This document shows positions 56,644-64,000 of a stretch of 64,000 nucleotides of DNA, piece after piece (position 1 is the stretch's first letter; each line of letters begins with the position of its first letter). This DNA is from Jannaschia sp. M317 (GTDB lineage: Bacteria > Pseudomonadota > Alphaproteobacteria > Rhodobacterales > Rhodobacteraceae): the NCBI RefSeq assembly GCF_025141175.1, contig NZ_CP081155.1, positions 2,447,001 to 2,511,000 on the forward strand, written 5' to 3'. A program made the position numbers and the translations under genes. The notes beneath the pieces are model-generated. The model ran no database searches, was not told where the DNA came from, and saw nothing but the letters and a program-made list of their open reading frames with translations.

Positions 56644-56861
56644 GACAAATCCTCCCGGCTTGGTTCCTGTTCGGTCGATTTGGTCACGCGGGTCACACCT
56701 GCAACGCCCTGCCGGGTTGCGCGCTTCAGCGCATCCTCGGTCCCGACGTCCCGAGCGACCTGGCCGCCGTTGCGGCCTTGATGATCCGGGGTTTCGGGCA
56801 TGTCTTCGATGAATTGGTCCGTTTCGCGGGTGCCATCGGTGGAGCGGTGTCTCTCAGCCAT
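56640..56861 (-). CDS. Small hydrophilic protein of unknown function
   Basis: A 73-residue very polar protein (MAERHRSTDGTRETDQFIED at the start) with no membrane segment and no family I recognise. It is well supported as a gene: AAGGAGG stands before the start, and the stop overlaps the host-attachment-family gene as ATGA, so both come from one transcript. The composition, rich in Arg, Glu, Thr and Gly, suggests a disordered protein. Confidence 0.7.
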   Translation of the reverse strand: MAERHRSTDGTRETDQFIEDMPETPDHQGRNGGQVARDVGTEDALKRATRQGVAGVTRVTKSTEQEPSREDLS

Positions 56862-56921
56862 GTTGGTCCTCCTTCAGTTGCTTGGATGGACAACGCGCCG
56901 CCCCGTCCCTGCGTTCCGAGA

Positions 56922-56956
56922 AAACGAAAAACGACCTGCCGGGCACCCCCGGCAGG
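56922..56956 (-). terminator. Rho-independent terminator of sodB
   Basis: On the minus strand CCTGCCGGG pairs with CCCGGCAGG (56935-56956) around a four-base loop and is followed by TCGTTTTTCGTTTTC. It begins 29 bp past the sodB stop and separates it from the small hydrophilic gene. Confidence 0.85.
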
Positions 56957-56984
56957 CCGTTGAATTCGCTGAATAACGTATGAT

Positions 56985-57584
56985 TTACATGCGCGAGGCG
57001 ACGTTTTCCCAGTTCACCAGGTTGTCGAGGAAGTTGGTCAGATAGGCAGGCCGCTTGTTGCGGAAATCGATGTAGTAGGAATGTTCCCACACGTCGCAGC
57101 CCAACAAGGCCGTCTGACCAAAGCAGACCGGGTTCACGCCGTTTTCGGTCTTGGTCACCTTGAGACCGCCATCGGTGTCCTTGACCAGCCAAGCCCAGCC
57201 AGATCCGAACTGACCCGCACCCGCAGCAGAGAACTGCGATTTGAACTCATCGACAGAGCCGAAGCTGTCGACGATCGCTTTTTCCAGCTCACCGGGCATG
57301 GCGTAGGTGCCGGGCCCCATCATTTCCCAGAACTGGTTGTGGTTCCAGAGCTGGCTGATGTTGTTGAAAATTCCGTTTTGCGCCACCGAACCGGCATCAT
57401 AGGTGCCGGTGATGATCTCTTCGAGGGACTTGCCCTCCCACTCGGTGCCCGCGATCAGCTTGTTGCCGTTGTCGACATAGGCCTTGTGGTGCAGGTCGTG
57501 GTGATATTCCAGCGTCTCTTTGGACATGCCCTTTGCGGCCAGCGCGTCGTGAGCATAGGGAAGATCGGGAAGGTCGAATGCCAT
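56985..57584 (-). CDS. sodB: Iron/manganese superoxide dismutase
   Basis: Cytoplasmic superoxide dismutase, 199 residues. Metal ligands are recognisable: His in LEYHHDLHHKAYV near residue 27, His in LWNHNQFW near 79, and Asp/His in DVWEHSYYIDF near 160-170. The SOD segment FGSGWAWLV is present. The Gln in QFGSGW and the general pattern favour the iron form common in Rhodobacterales, though metal choice is not certain. Single-gene transcript ending at a clear terminator. Confidence 0.95.
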   Translation of the reverse strand: MAFDLPDLPYAHDALAAKGMSKETLEYHHDLHHKAYVDNGNKLIAGTEWEGKSLEEIITGTYDAGSVAQNGIFNNISQLWNHNQFWEMMGPGTYAMPGELEKAIVDSFGSVDEFKSQFSAAGAGQFGSGWAWLVKDTDGGLKVTKTENGVNPVCFGQTALLGCDVWEHSYYIDFRNKRPAYLTNFLDNLVNWENVASRM

Positions 57585-57643
57585 GGGGGCCCCCTGGGTT
57601 TACGTAGTGTGCAGCCGGTAACTGAGCGCCCGCAACGCTGCCG

Positions 57644-58132
57644 TCAAGCGGCGGCGTTCCGAAGAAGCCCTTCAACATAGACCGCGACCGACCGGAAACA
57701 GACGAGACGCCAGCCATCGTCCTGTCGCCAAAGTGCGGCGGGAACCTGGGCCAGCCGGGTGCGTCGCACCTCAGACGGGGCAAGCGCGGCGAAATCCACA
57801 GGGGCCAGTTTGGACAAGATCACCTGCGCGCCCTCGCCCTTCAGGTCAAACGCTTGCCGCGCGTCACTTACCACGGCGGCGGTTGCGAAACCCGGTCCGA
57901 ACGCCGACTGCAATGCGTCGGAGATCGCCGGCGCGTCGTCGTAATCACAGGTCAACATCAACTCGTCAGGGGACATCCACAAAAGGCCGCGCCCTTCGCC
58001 CCACACCGCCATGCGTCGCGATGGCAGATCCAGCCCTGTGACCTGCGCGACCGGGCCGCGCAGCGTGTCGAAGCCGCCGCGGATCGTGATCATACCGACG
58101 GGCGGCAAGACGGAGACGGTCACGTCAGACAT
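57644..58132 (-). CDS. soxG: Sarcosine oxidase gamma subunit
   Basis: Small subunit of heterotetrameric sarcosine oxidase, 162 residues, with the SoxG/GcvT-like pattern PPVGMITIRGGFDTL, GRGLLWMSPDELML, and SDARQAFDLKGEGAQVILSKL. The start MSDVTVS at 58132 overlaps the soxA stop by 8 bases; a longer reading from 58264 lies inside soxA. Last gene of the sox operon. Confidence 0.92.
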   Translation of the reverse strand: MSDVTVSVLPPVGMITIRGGFDTLRGPVAQVTGLDLPSRRMAVWGEGRGLLWMSPDELMLTCDYDDAPAISDALQSAFGPGFATAAVVSDARQAFDLKGEGAQVILSKLAPVDFAALAPSEVRRTRLAQVPAALWRQDDGWRLVCFRSVAVYVEGLLRNAAA

Positions 58133-61088
58133 TCTGCTTCTCCCCCTTCGGGTCGAAGAAGACAGGCGAGACGATCCGCGCCTCGACCGGATCCTGTCCG
58201 ATCCGCGTGAACCGCAGAACATCGCCCATCCGATCTGGCCCGCCCGCAACCAGCCCCATCGCAATGCCGCGCCTTAACGTTGGCGAGTAATAGGTTGATG
58301 TTACGCGACCTTCGGTATTTCGTTGACCATTTTCGTTGCTGCCTTCCGCAATCGCATAGGCCCCATCTTCCAGAACCGAACCGTCGAGCGTTTCCAGGCC
58401 GACCAGCTTCCAGCGATCCGGTTTGTGAAACGCGGACCGCATCTGGCCCCGCCTGCCAAGGTAGTCATCCTTCTTCCCGGAAATCGCCCAGTCGAGCCCG
58501 AGATCCTGCGGAATGACCGTTCCGTCCGTCTCATCCCCGATCATGATAAATCCCTTTTCGGCACGCAGCACATGCAGCGCCTCGGTGCCGTAGGGCATCA
58601 TCCCGTGGGCCTGACCCGCCTGCCACAGCACATCCCAAAGCGCACGCCCCTGACTTGCCGGAACAGAAATCTCGTAGGACAATTCCCCTGAAAAACTAAT
58701 GCGATACATACGGACGTTAAAGCCACCAAGCACGCCATCCGCCCAAGCCATGAACGGCAGCGCATCAGCGGAGACATCCATGCCGCCCAAGCTCTCCAGC
58801 ACCGCCCTTGCCTTTGGTCCGACGACCGCGATCTGGGCGAATTGCTCGGTCAGATTGACGGTATGCACCTGCCAGTCCCACCATTCGCATTGCAGCCAGT
58901 CTTCCATCCAGCCATGGATGCGATCCGCCCCGCCCGTTGTGGTGTGGCAAAGCCAGGTCTGTTCGTCGATGCGCGCCACCACACCATCGTCGATCAGAAA
59001 GCCATTTTCGTCGCACATCAACCCGTAGCGACAGCGCCCCGGCTTCAAGGTGGACATCATGTTTGTGTAAAGCATGTCGAGGAACCGCCCCGCGTCCGGC
59101 CCTCGAACCAGGATCTTTCCCAAGGTAGACGCGTCAAGGATACCAACGGCTTGGCGCGTGACGTTCACTTCGCGTTGGACCGCTTCGGCATGGCTTTCGC
59201 TGGTCTTGGGATAGCAATACGGCCGCCGCCAATGGCCCACCGGTTCCCAATAGGCCCCCTGCGCGTCGTGCCAGTCATGGATCGGTGTGCGGCGCAGGGG
59301 CTGGAACAAGTCACCCCTTGCCTCGCCGGCCAGGGCACCGATGGTGACCGGTGTGTAAGGCGGGCGGAAGGTCGTGGTGCCGACGTCCGGAATTGCCGTA
59401 TCGAGCCGTGACGCAAGAACCGCCAAACCGTTGATGTTGCTGAGCTTACCCTGATCGGTTGCCATGCCGAGCGTGGTATAGCGCTTGGCATGTTCAACGC
59501 TCTCAAAGCCTTCCTGCGCGGCGAGACGCACGTCCGAGACTTTCACATCGTTCTGATAATCCAACCACATCCTTGCGCGCAGCTTGACCCCGGCCCCCTG
59601 AGGCATGACCCAGACCGGCTCTATCGGGGCCTCTTGCCTAAGGTCCGTGGTCGGTGGTGCCAACCCAACGGATGCCGCCGCGTCGTCCAGGATGTCCGCC
59701 GTGGTCAACGCGCCAGAGGCGGCACCCACGGCCTGCACGAAACCGTTGCCCGTGCCATCGGTCGGTGGGTGGTTCCGGTCGGGACGGAACATCGCCCGCT
59801 CTGCGTCCCAGAACAGTTTGCCCCCGCAATGAGACCAGAGATGCACAACCGGAGACCAACCGCCCGACATCGCCACGCAGTCGCAGGCGATTTCCTGCAG
59901 GACGGACCCTTCGCCCGCCTGCAAGCAAACCTTGACCCCGGTGACACGCCCATCTCCCATGACGCCCGCAATACCGCGACCCATGTGAACATTGACGCCC
60001 AAAGCCCTGACTTCGCTGATCAACGGGGATTCCGCCTTGGTACGTGCGTCCAGAATTGCAGGCACCTGAAGGCCCGCTTCGACCAGAGTCTTTGCGGTGC
60101 GATAGGCGTCGTCGTTGTTGGTGACGATCACGGTCCGATCCCCAAGCGACACGCCGTAGTTCGCTACATAGTCGCGGAGCGCCCCGGCCAGCAGAACACC
60201 CGGCACATCGTTGCCCGCAAAACTCAGCGGGCGTTCGATTGCACCCGTGGCCGTGATGACCCGCCCGGTGCGGATGCGCCAGACACGTTCACGCGGGCCA
60301 GAACCTTCGCCCAGGATTTCGTTGCACAGGACATAGCCGTGATCGTAAACGCCGGATCCCTCGCAGTGGGACACCAGCGTTACGTTGGTCATGTTTTCAA
60401 GATGTTGAAGGGTGTTCTTTATCCAATCCTCGGCCGGAAGCCCGTCGATGACCGCCCCGTCAACCGGCGTACGCCCCCCCCAATGGCGCGCGCGTTCCAC
60501 CAGGATCACCCGTTCCCCGGCCTGTGCCGCCCCCAAGGCGGCCGTCAGCCCGGCAATGCCGCCGCCCACGACCAGCGTGTCGCAGAACGCATAGGTGAAC
60601 TCGTACCGGTCTGCATCGGGCGCGACGGGCGCAGGTCCAAGGCCCGCCGCCTTGCGGATCACCGGCTCGAACAGGTGTTTCCACAAAGGACGCGGATGCA
60701 TGAAGGTCTTGTAATAAAACCCTGCTGGCAGAAAGCGGGAGCCGAGATCATTCAGCCGACCGACGTCAAACCCCAGCGATGGCCAGGCGTTCTGACTGCG
60801 GGCGACCAGACCGGAGGTCAGGGGCTGCTCGGTCGCGCGTTGGTTGGGTGTCAGGTGGCCGCCCTTGCCAATCGTCATCAACGCGTTCGGCTCTTCGGGT
60901 CCGGCGGCGACGACGGACCGAGGCCGGTGATACTTGAAGCTACGCCCCATCACCAAATGCCCGTTGGCCAGCAGCGCAGAAGCGAGGGTATCGCCCTCGT
61001 ATCCGCGCAGGCTGCGCCCGTCGAAGGTGAAATTCACTGGGCGGGTCCGGTCGATCAGCCGTCCGCCCGTTGCCAGACGCGTGCTCAT
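58125..61088 (-). CDS. soxA: Sarcosine oxidase alpha subunit
   Basis: Large subunit, 987 residues, of the enzyme that demethylates sarcosine to glycine with formation of methylene-tetrahydrofolate. N-terminal ferredoxin-like region (FTFDGRSLRGYEGDTLASAL), NAD-binding Rossmann motif VVGGGIAGLTAALGAAQAG near residue 172, and a C-terminal GcvT-like folate domain (about 600-980; ILDASTLGKILVRGPDAG, GELSYEISVPASQG). It overlaps soxD and soxG. Glycine betaine and sarcosine use is common in marine Rhodobacterales. Confidence 0.97.
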   Translation of the reverse strand: MSTRLATGGRLIDRTRPVNFTFDGRSLRGYEGDTLASALLANGHLVMGRSFKYHRPRSVVAAGPEEPNALMTIGKGGHLTPNQRATEQPLTSGLVARSQNAWPSLGFDVGRLNDLGSRFLPAGFYYKTFMHPRPLWKHLFEPVIRKAAGLGPAPVAPDADRYEFTYAFCDTLVVGGGIAGLTAALGAAQAGERVILVERARHWGGRTPVDGAVIDGLPAEDWIKNTLQHLENMTNVTLVSHCEGSGVYDHGYVLCNEILGEGSGPRERVWRIRTGRVITATGAIERPLSFAGNDVPGVLLAGALRDYVANYGVSLGDRTVIVTNNDDAYRTAKTLVEAGLQVPAILDARTKAESPLISEVRALGVNVHMGRGIAGVMGDGRVTGVKVCLQAGEGSVLQEIACDCVAMSGGWSPVVHLWSHCGGKLFWDAERAMFRPDRNHPPTDGTGNGFVQAVGAASGALTTADILDDAAASVGLAPPTTDLRQEAPIEPVWVMPQGAGVKLRARMWLDYQNDVKVSDVRLAAQEGFESVEHAKRYTTLGMATDQGKLSNINGLAVLASRLDTAIPDVGTTTFRPPYTPVTIGALAGEARGDLFQPLRRTPIHDWHDAQGAYWEPVGHWRRPYCYPKTSESHAEAVQREVNVTRQAVGILDASTLGKILVRGPDAGRFLDMLYTNMMSTLKPGRCRYGLMCDENGFLIDDGVVARIDEQTWLCHTTTGGADRIHGWMEDWLQCEWWDWQVHTVNLTEQFAQIAVVGPKARAVLESLGGMDVSADALPFMAWADGVLGGFNVRMYRISFSGELSYEISVPASQGRALWDVLWQAGQAHGMMPYGTEALHVLRAEKGFIMIGDETDGTVIPQDLGLDWAISGKKDDYLGRRGQMRSAFHKPDRWKLVGLETLDGSVLEDGAYAIAEGSNENGQRNTEGRVTSTYYSPTLRRGIAMGLVAGGPDRMGDVLRFTRIGQDPVEARIVSPVFFDPKGEKQNV

Positions 61089-61393
61089 GCGCCCTTCCTT
61101 TCGCGGATGCGCGCCAGGATTTCGGCCGGGGGCTCGGTTGTCTGGGCGCTGTAGGTTCCGAAAACTTCCAGCGTGGCGGTGTCACGTGCCGCCAGGAACC
61201 ATTTGCCGCAGCCGTAGGCATGCCGCCAACGTTCGAAATGGACGCCTTTGGCGTTGTCGCGCAGGAACAGGTATTCCTCGAACTCTGCGTCCGACGACGC
61301 CGGGCCAAAGCGTTTCAGATGCGCTTCACCGCCCGGTGCCAGCTCGGTCTCTTCCACCGTCAGGCCGCAGTTGGGGCAAGTCAGGCTCAGCAT
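61085..61393 (-). CDS. soxD: Sarcosine oxidase delta subunit
   Basis: Zinc-binding small subunit, 102 residues. Cys pairs appear in LTCPNCG near residues 5-10 and a later Cys/His pair near GCGKWF; FLRDNAKGVHFERWRHAYGC is the family core. It overlaps soxA by 4 bases (ATGA). Confidence 0.95.
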   Translation of the reverse strand: MLSLTCPNCGLTVEETELAPGGEAHLKRFGPASSDAEFEEYLFLRDNAKGVHFERWRHAYGCGKWFLAARDTATLEVFGTYSAQTTEPPAEILARIRERKGA

Positions 61394-61417
61394 GGAACAC
61401 CCCCAAAGGGGCGCGCA

Positions 61418-61573
61418 TCAGCGTTGGTCGATCCGGACGTCAGGCACACCGAAGCCGAAATCAACCTGTCCGCTGAGCAGAGAGAAGGCAATGAACCCGG
61501 CCGCGACAAGGGTGCCGCCGAGCAGGAAATTGAGACCGCGTGTGCGTCTCCGAGGGGGGAGTGGATTTGCCAT
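61418..61573 (-). CDS. 51-residue membrane microprotein in the sox operon
   Basis: A short frame between soxB and soxD encodes MANPLPPRRRTRGLNFLLGG then a hydrophobic helix (TLVAAGFIAFSLL) and a polar tail ending VPDVRIDQR. The Arg-rich N-terminus followed by a single helix fits a small inner-membrane protein with its C-terminus outside. It lies on the operon strand, 24 bp before soxD, but no clear ribosome binding site precedes it. I know no function; it could instead be a chance frame. Confidence 0.5.
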   Translation of the reverse strand: MANPLPPRRRTRGLNFLLGGTLVAAGFIAFSLLSGQVDFGFGVPDVRIDQR

Positions 61574-61772
61574 GGCAGTTGGCTCGAATAATTTGCGTTC
61601 GCTTTACCAACTATACACGACTTGGCAGAGTTCCATCCCCTGAAACTGGGTATCCGCACACAAACACTCACGATCTCGCGCTTTTGCGCGCCTATGCAGG
61701 TCAAAAGCTGCCCATTTCGCACCCTTTGCCGCGCTGGCACCCGTGCCGCCCGATTTTGCCGCAGATTTTGCA

Positions 61773-63017
61773 TCAGTGGGCCACCCCCGCCGCTACGCTT
61801 TCGTCGATGAATCGGCCTTCGCGGAATCGCTCCATTCCGAATTCGGCGGTCAGGGGGGACTGTCCCTTGGCGATCAGCTCTGCCATCCCCCAGCCGGATC
61901 CCGGAATCGCCTTGAACCCCCCGGTGCCCCAGCCGCAGTTCACGAACATCCCGTCCACCGGTGTCTTGGACAGGATCGGAGACCGGTCGCCGGTCACATC
62001 CACGATGCCGCCCCATTGCCTCAGCATCTTCAACCGGGAGATCATCGGGAATGTCTCGACCAGGGCGCGCAGCGTTTCCTCGATATGGTGGAACGACCCG
62101 CGCTGCGTGTAGTTGTTGAACCCGTCGGTACCGCCGCCGATCACCATCTCGCCCTTGTCGGACTGGCTCATGTAGCCGTGAACGGTGTTGGCCATCACGA
62201 CGACGTCCATGCAGGGCTTGATCGGTTCAGAGACGAGCGCCTGCAGCGCCACCGATTCCAGCGGCAGACGAAAGCCCGCCATCTCGGCCAGAACACCGGA
62301 ATGCCCGGCAACCACGACGCCAAGTTTGTCGCAATCGATCGGTCCCTGTGACGTGTCCACGCCCGCCACGCGGCCCCCATCGCGGCGAATGCCGGTCACC
62401 TCGCATTTCTGGATGATATCCATACCCATGTCGGTACAGGCCCGCGCCAGACCCCAGGCCACCGCATCGTGGCGCGCCGTGCCCCCGCGCGCCTGCCACA
62501 GCCCGCCCAGCACCGGATAGCGCGGCCCCTCGATATTCATGATCGGGCACAGTTCCTTGACCCGCTGCGGCCCGATCCATTCGGTCGTGACACCCTGCAG
62601 GGAATTGGCGTGCGCCGTCCGTTTGTAGCCGCGCACCTCATGGTGGGTCTGCGCCAGCATGATCACACCGCGGGGACTGAACATGATGTTGTAGTTCAGG
62701 TCCTGGCTCAGCGTTTCATAGAGCGAACGGGATTTTTCGTAGATCGCAGCCGACGGATCCTGCAGGTAATTCGACCGGATGATCGTCGTGTTGCGACCGG
62801 TATTGCCGCCGCCCAGCCATCCTTTTTCCAGGATCGCGACATTGGTGATGCCGAAATTCTTGCCCAAATAGTACGCCGTGGCCAATCCGTGGCCGCCCGC
62901 CCCGACGATGATGACGTCATAGCGGGGCTTGGGCGGGCGCTTGGCCCAGGTGCGGCCCCAACCCTCGTGATGGCGCAATGCCTCTCGGGCAATGGCGAAT
63001 GCGGAAAAGCGTCTCAT
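61773..63017 (-). CDS. soxB: Sarcosine oxidase beta subunit
   Basis: Catalytic flavin subunit, 414 residues. The FAD-binding motif VIIVGAGGHGLATAYYLG is at residues 35-52, followed by ILEKGWLGGGNTGRNTTIIR. The segment GGTARHDAVAWGLA includes the His that carries covalent FMN in this family. C-terminal PVDGMFVNCGWGTGGFKAIPG is typical. The start at 63017 (MRRFSAF) is chosen; the longer frame from 63470 runs antisense through ccmI. First gene of soxB-(microORF)-soxD-soxA-soxG. About 200 bp separate it from the small ORF. Confidence 0.96.
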   Translation of the reverse strand: MRRFSAFAIAREALRHHEGWGRTWAKRPPKPRYDVIIVGAGGHGLATAYYLGKNFGITNVAILEKGWLGGGNTGRNTTIIRSNYLQDPSAAIYEKSRSLYETLSQDLNYNIMFSPRGVIMLAQTHHEVRGYKRTAHANSLQGVTTEWIGPQRVKELCPIMNIEGPRYPVLGGLWQARGGTARHDAVAWGLARACTDMGMDIIQKCEVTGIRRDGGRVAGVDTSQGPIDCDKLGVVVAGHSGVLAEMAGFRLPLESVALQALVSEPIKPCMDVVVMANTVHGYMSQSDKGEMVIGGGTDGFNNYTQRGSFHHIEETLRALVETFPMISRLKMLRQWGGIVDVTGDRSPILSKTPVDGMFVNCGWGTGGFKAIPGSGWGMAELIAKGQSPLTAEFGMERFREGRFIDESVAAGVAH

Positions 63018-63228
63018 CAGAACGGTCTCTCGGTCATCGGGGCGGGCGTGTTGGTCCCATCTAGCGGTTGGACGACAGGGCACGGGCAGGGTCAAGCGGC
63101 AGGAAACGCGCCATTTGCGACATGGGGCCGCGGCTGCGGCGTCACGACACCGTGGGGCGGATGCTTCGGGGGTTTTGGCCAAGGCGCGGGACAGGTAGGT
63201 CTGACGCAGAAAAACCTCGGAGGTTGGC
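63018..63228. promoter_or_regulatory. Divergent promoter region between soxB and ccmI
   Basis: These 211 bp must hold the soxB promoter (minus strand) and probably a ccmI promoter. No riboswitch or strong dyad was recognised; the plus strand ends in the ribosome binding site GGAGG before ccmI. Confidence 0.45.
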
Positions 63229-64000
63229 ATGATGTTCTGGATCGCAGCGGGAGTGCTGACGCTGGCCTGTTTGGCCGTGATCCTGGCCGCCTTGCGCAAC
63301 CCGCCCGGCACGACCGTCGCCCCCGACGTGGAGGTGTATCGCGACCAGCTGCGCGAAGTGGACCGGGACCGGGCCCGTGGCACCCTGGCCGAAGCCGAAG
63401 CCGAAGCCGCCCGCGCAGAGGTCGCGCGCCGCCTGCTGGCCGCAGATAGCGCCGCGCAGACACGCCACACGGGATGGCAAGGAAACGTCTGGATCGGCGG
63501 CAGCCTGGTGGCGGTGCTGGTTCTGGCTGTGACCGCGGCCAGCTATCGCTACCTTGGCGCGCCGGGGTATCCGGACCTGCCGCTCGGGGTTCGCGTTGAG
63601 ACCATCGAAGCCGCCCGCGCCGCCCGTCCAGGCCAGGCCGTTGCCGAAAGCGAAATTCCCGACCAGATCGACGACAGCCGCCCCGATATCACCGAGATGG
63701 CGCGACAACTGCGCGAAATCCTGCAGACCCGTCCCGATGACCTGCGCGGTTGGCGGTTGGCGGTGCAGACAGACAGCGGTCTGGGCGATCTGGAAGGCGC
63801 CTGGAGAGCGCAGGACAGGGTCGTGGCCATCCTGGGGGATCAGGCCAGCGGCGACGACTTTGCCCTCTTGGCGGAATTGATGATCCTGGCCGCCGGTGGG
63901 TTCGTCTCGCCCGAGGCGGAACAGGCCCTGACCGAAGCGTTGCGCCGCGACCCCGGCAACGGGTCGGCGCGGTATTACGCGGGCCTGATGTACGCGCAGG
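63229..64000 (+). CDS. ccmI: c-type cytochrome biogenesis protein CcmI (truncated by window edge)
   Basis: Apocytochrome c chaperone of the cytochrome c maturation system. It starts at ATG 63229 (or the next ATG at 63232) after GGAGG and stays open to the window end, about 257 residues seen. Two membrane helices (MFWIAAGVLTLACLAVILAAL; VWIGGSLVAVLVLAVTAASY near residue 84-103) flank a charged cytoplasmic segment with VYRDQLREVDRDRARGTL, the CcmI hallmark. TPR-like helices follow (DLRGWRLAVQTDSGLGDLEGAW). C-terminus missing. Confidence 0.9.
   Translation, partial: MMFWIAAGVLTLACLAVILAALRNPPGTTVAPDVEVYRDQLREVDRDRARGTLAEAEAEAARAEVARRLLAADSAAQTRHTGWQGNVWIGGSLVAVLVLAVTAASYRYLGAPGYPDLPLGVRVETIEAARAARPGQAVAESEIPDQIDDSRPDITEMARQLREILQTRPDDLRGWRLAVQTDSGLGDLEGAWRAQDRVVAILGDQASGDDFALLAELMILAAGGFVSPEAEQALTEALRRDPGNGSARYYAGLMYAQ

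Noticed and set aside
59490..61154. 554-codon plus-strand frame antisense to soxA
   Set aside because: soxA on the other strand is complete with NAD and folate domains; no support for the antisense product.
63018..63228. Glycine or other riboswitch upstream of soxB
   Set aside because: The leader is short and I could not find the conserved core or paired stems of a known riboswitch class.

Overview
The window reads as a high-GC alphaproteobacterial chromosome, most likely a Rhodobacterales (Roseobacter-type) bacterium. The main support is one collinear minus-strand block, in transcription order dus(nifR3)-ntrB-ntrC-ntrY-ntrX-trkA-trkH-hfq-hflX, followed by a lipoprotein gene, rpsB and tsf. 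It is flanked by ispF-pgpA-cinA, an agl alpha-glucoside operon and a soxBDAG sarcosine oxidase operon. Genes are tightly packed, with many 1-4 bp start/stop overlaps. High GC also produces many long antisense ORFs, which I treat as shadows.

Layout. (1) 1-11441, plus strand: respiratory nitrate reduction. The 3' end of narK is followed by narGHJI, a parvulin-type prolyl isomerase, a hemerythrin-domain protein, a beta-carbonic anhydrase, moeA (molybdenum cofactor) and a DUF2478 protein. (2) 11442-13485: a decayed transposase fragment, a tyrosine recombinase, and a 3' fragment of tRNA-Arg(CCG) that looks like one attachment end. The nitrate respiration block therefore appears to lie on an island integrated in a tRNA gene. 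(3) 13495-17116: a PLP aminotransferase divergent from a xylulokinase, then a LuxR-type regulator without a luxI partner. (4) 17431-35190: tsf, rpsB, a SYLF lipoprotein, hflX, hfq, the Trk potassium system, the two Ntr two-component systems, dus, ispF, pgpA, cinA, a coenzyme Q-binding START protein and hpt. NtrC and NtrX both lack the sigma-54 contact motif GAFTGA. (5) 35187-46956: a polytopic membrane protein, then an alpha/beta-glucoside module: aglEFGAK on the minus strand, divergent from aglR, a GH1 glycosidase and glucokinase. Two matching LacI-type operators lie in the divergent promoter region.

(6) 47018-51934: a compact chemotaxis-like operon of STAS protein, cheY, cheA, cheW, cheR, second cheY and a 115-residue orphan. 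It has no receptor, cheB or cheD. The orphan carries a DxxxQ motif in a predicted helical hairpin and an acidic C-terminal tail ending in Trp, the layout of CheZ-type CheY-P phosphatases; I consider it the best candidate for something undescribed here. (7) 51944-57584: an Atm1-type exporter, a LysM protein with a very long low-complexity region, a LOG-family protein, a host-attachment-family protein with a small partner, and superoxide dismutase with a clear terminator. (8) 57644-63017: soxB, a 51-residue membrane microprotein, soxD, soxA and soxG (minus strand). The window ends inside ccmI.

No CRISPR array, rRNA gene, complete tRNA gene or intact insertion sequence was seen. Calls rest on motif recognition and gene order by eye; no database search was run.
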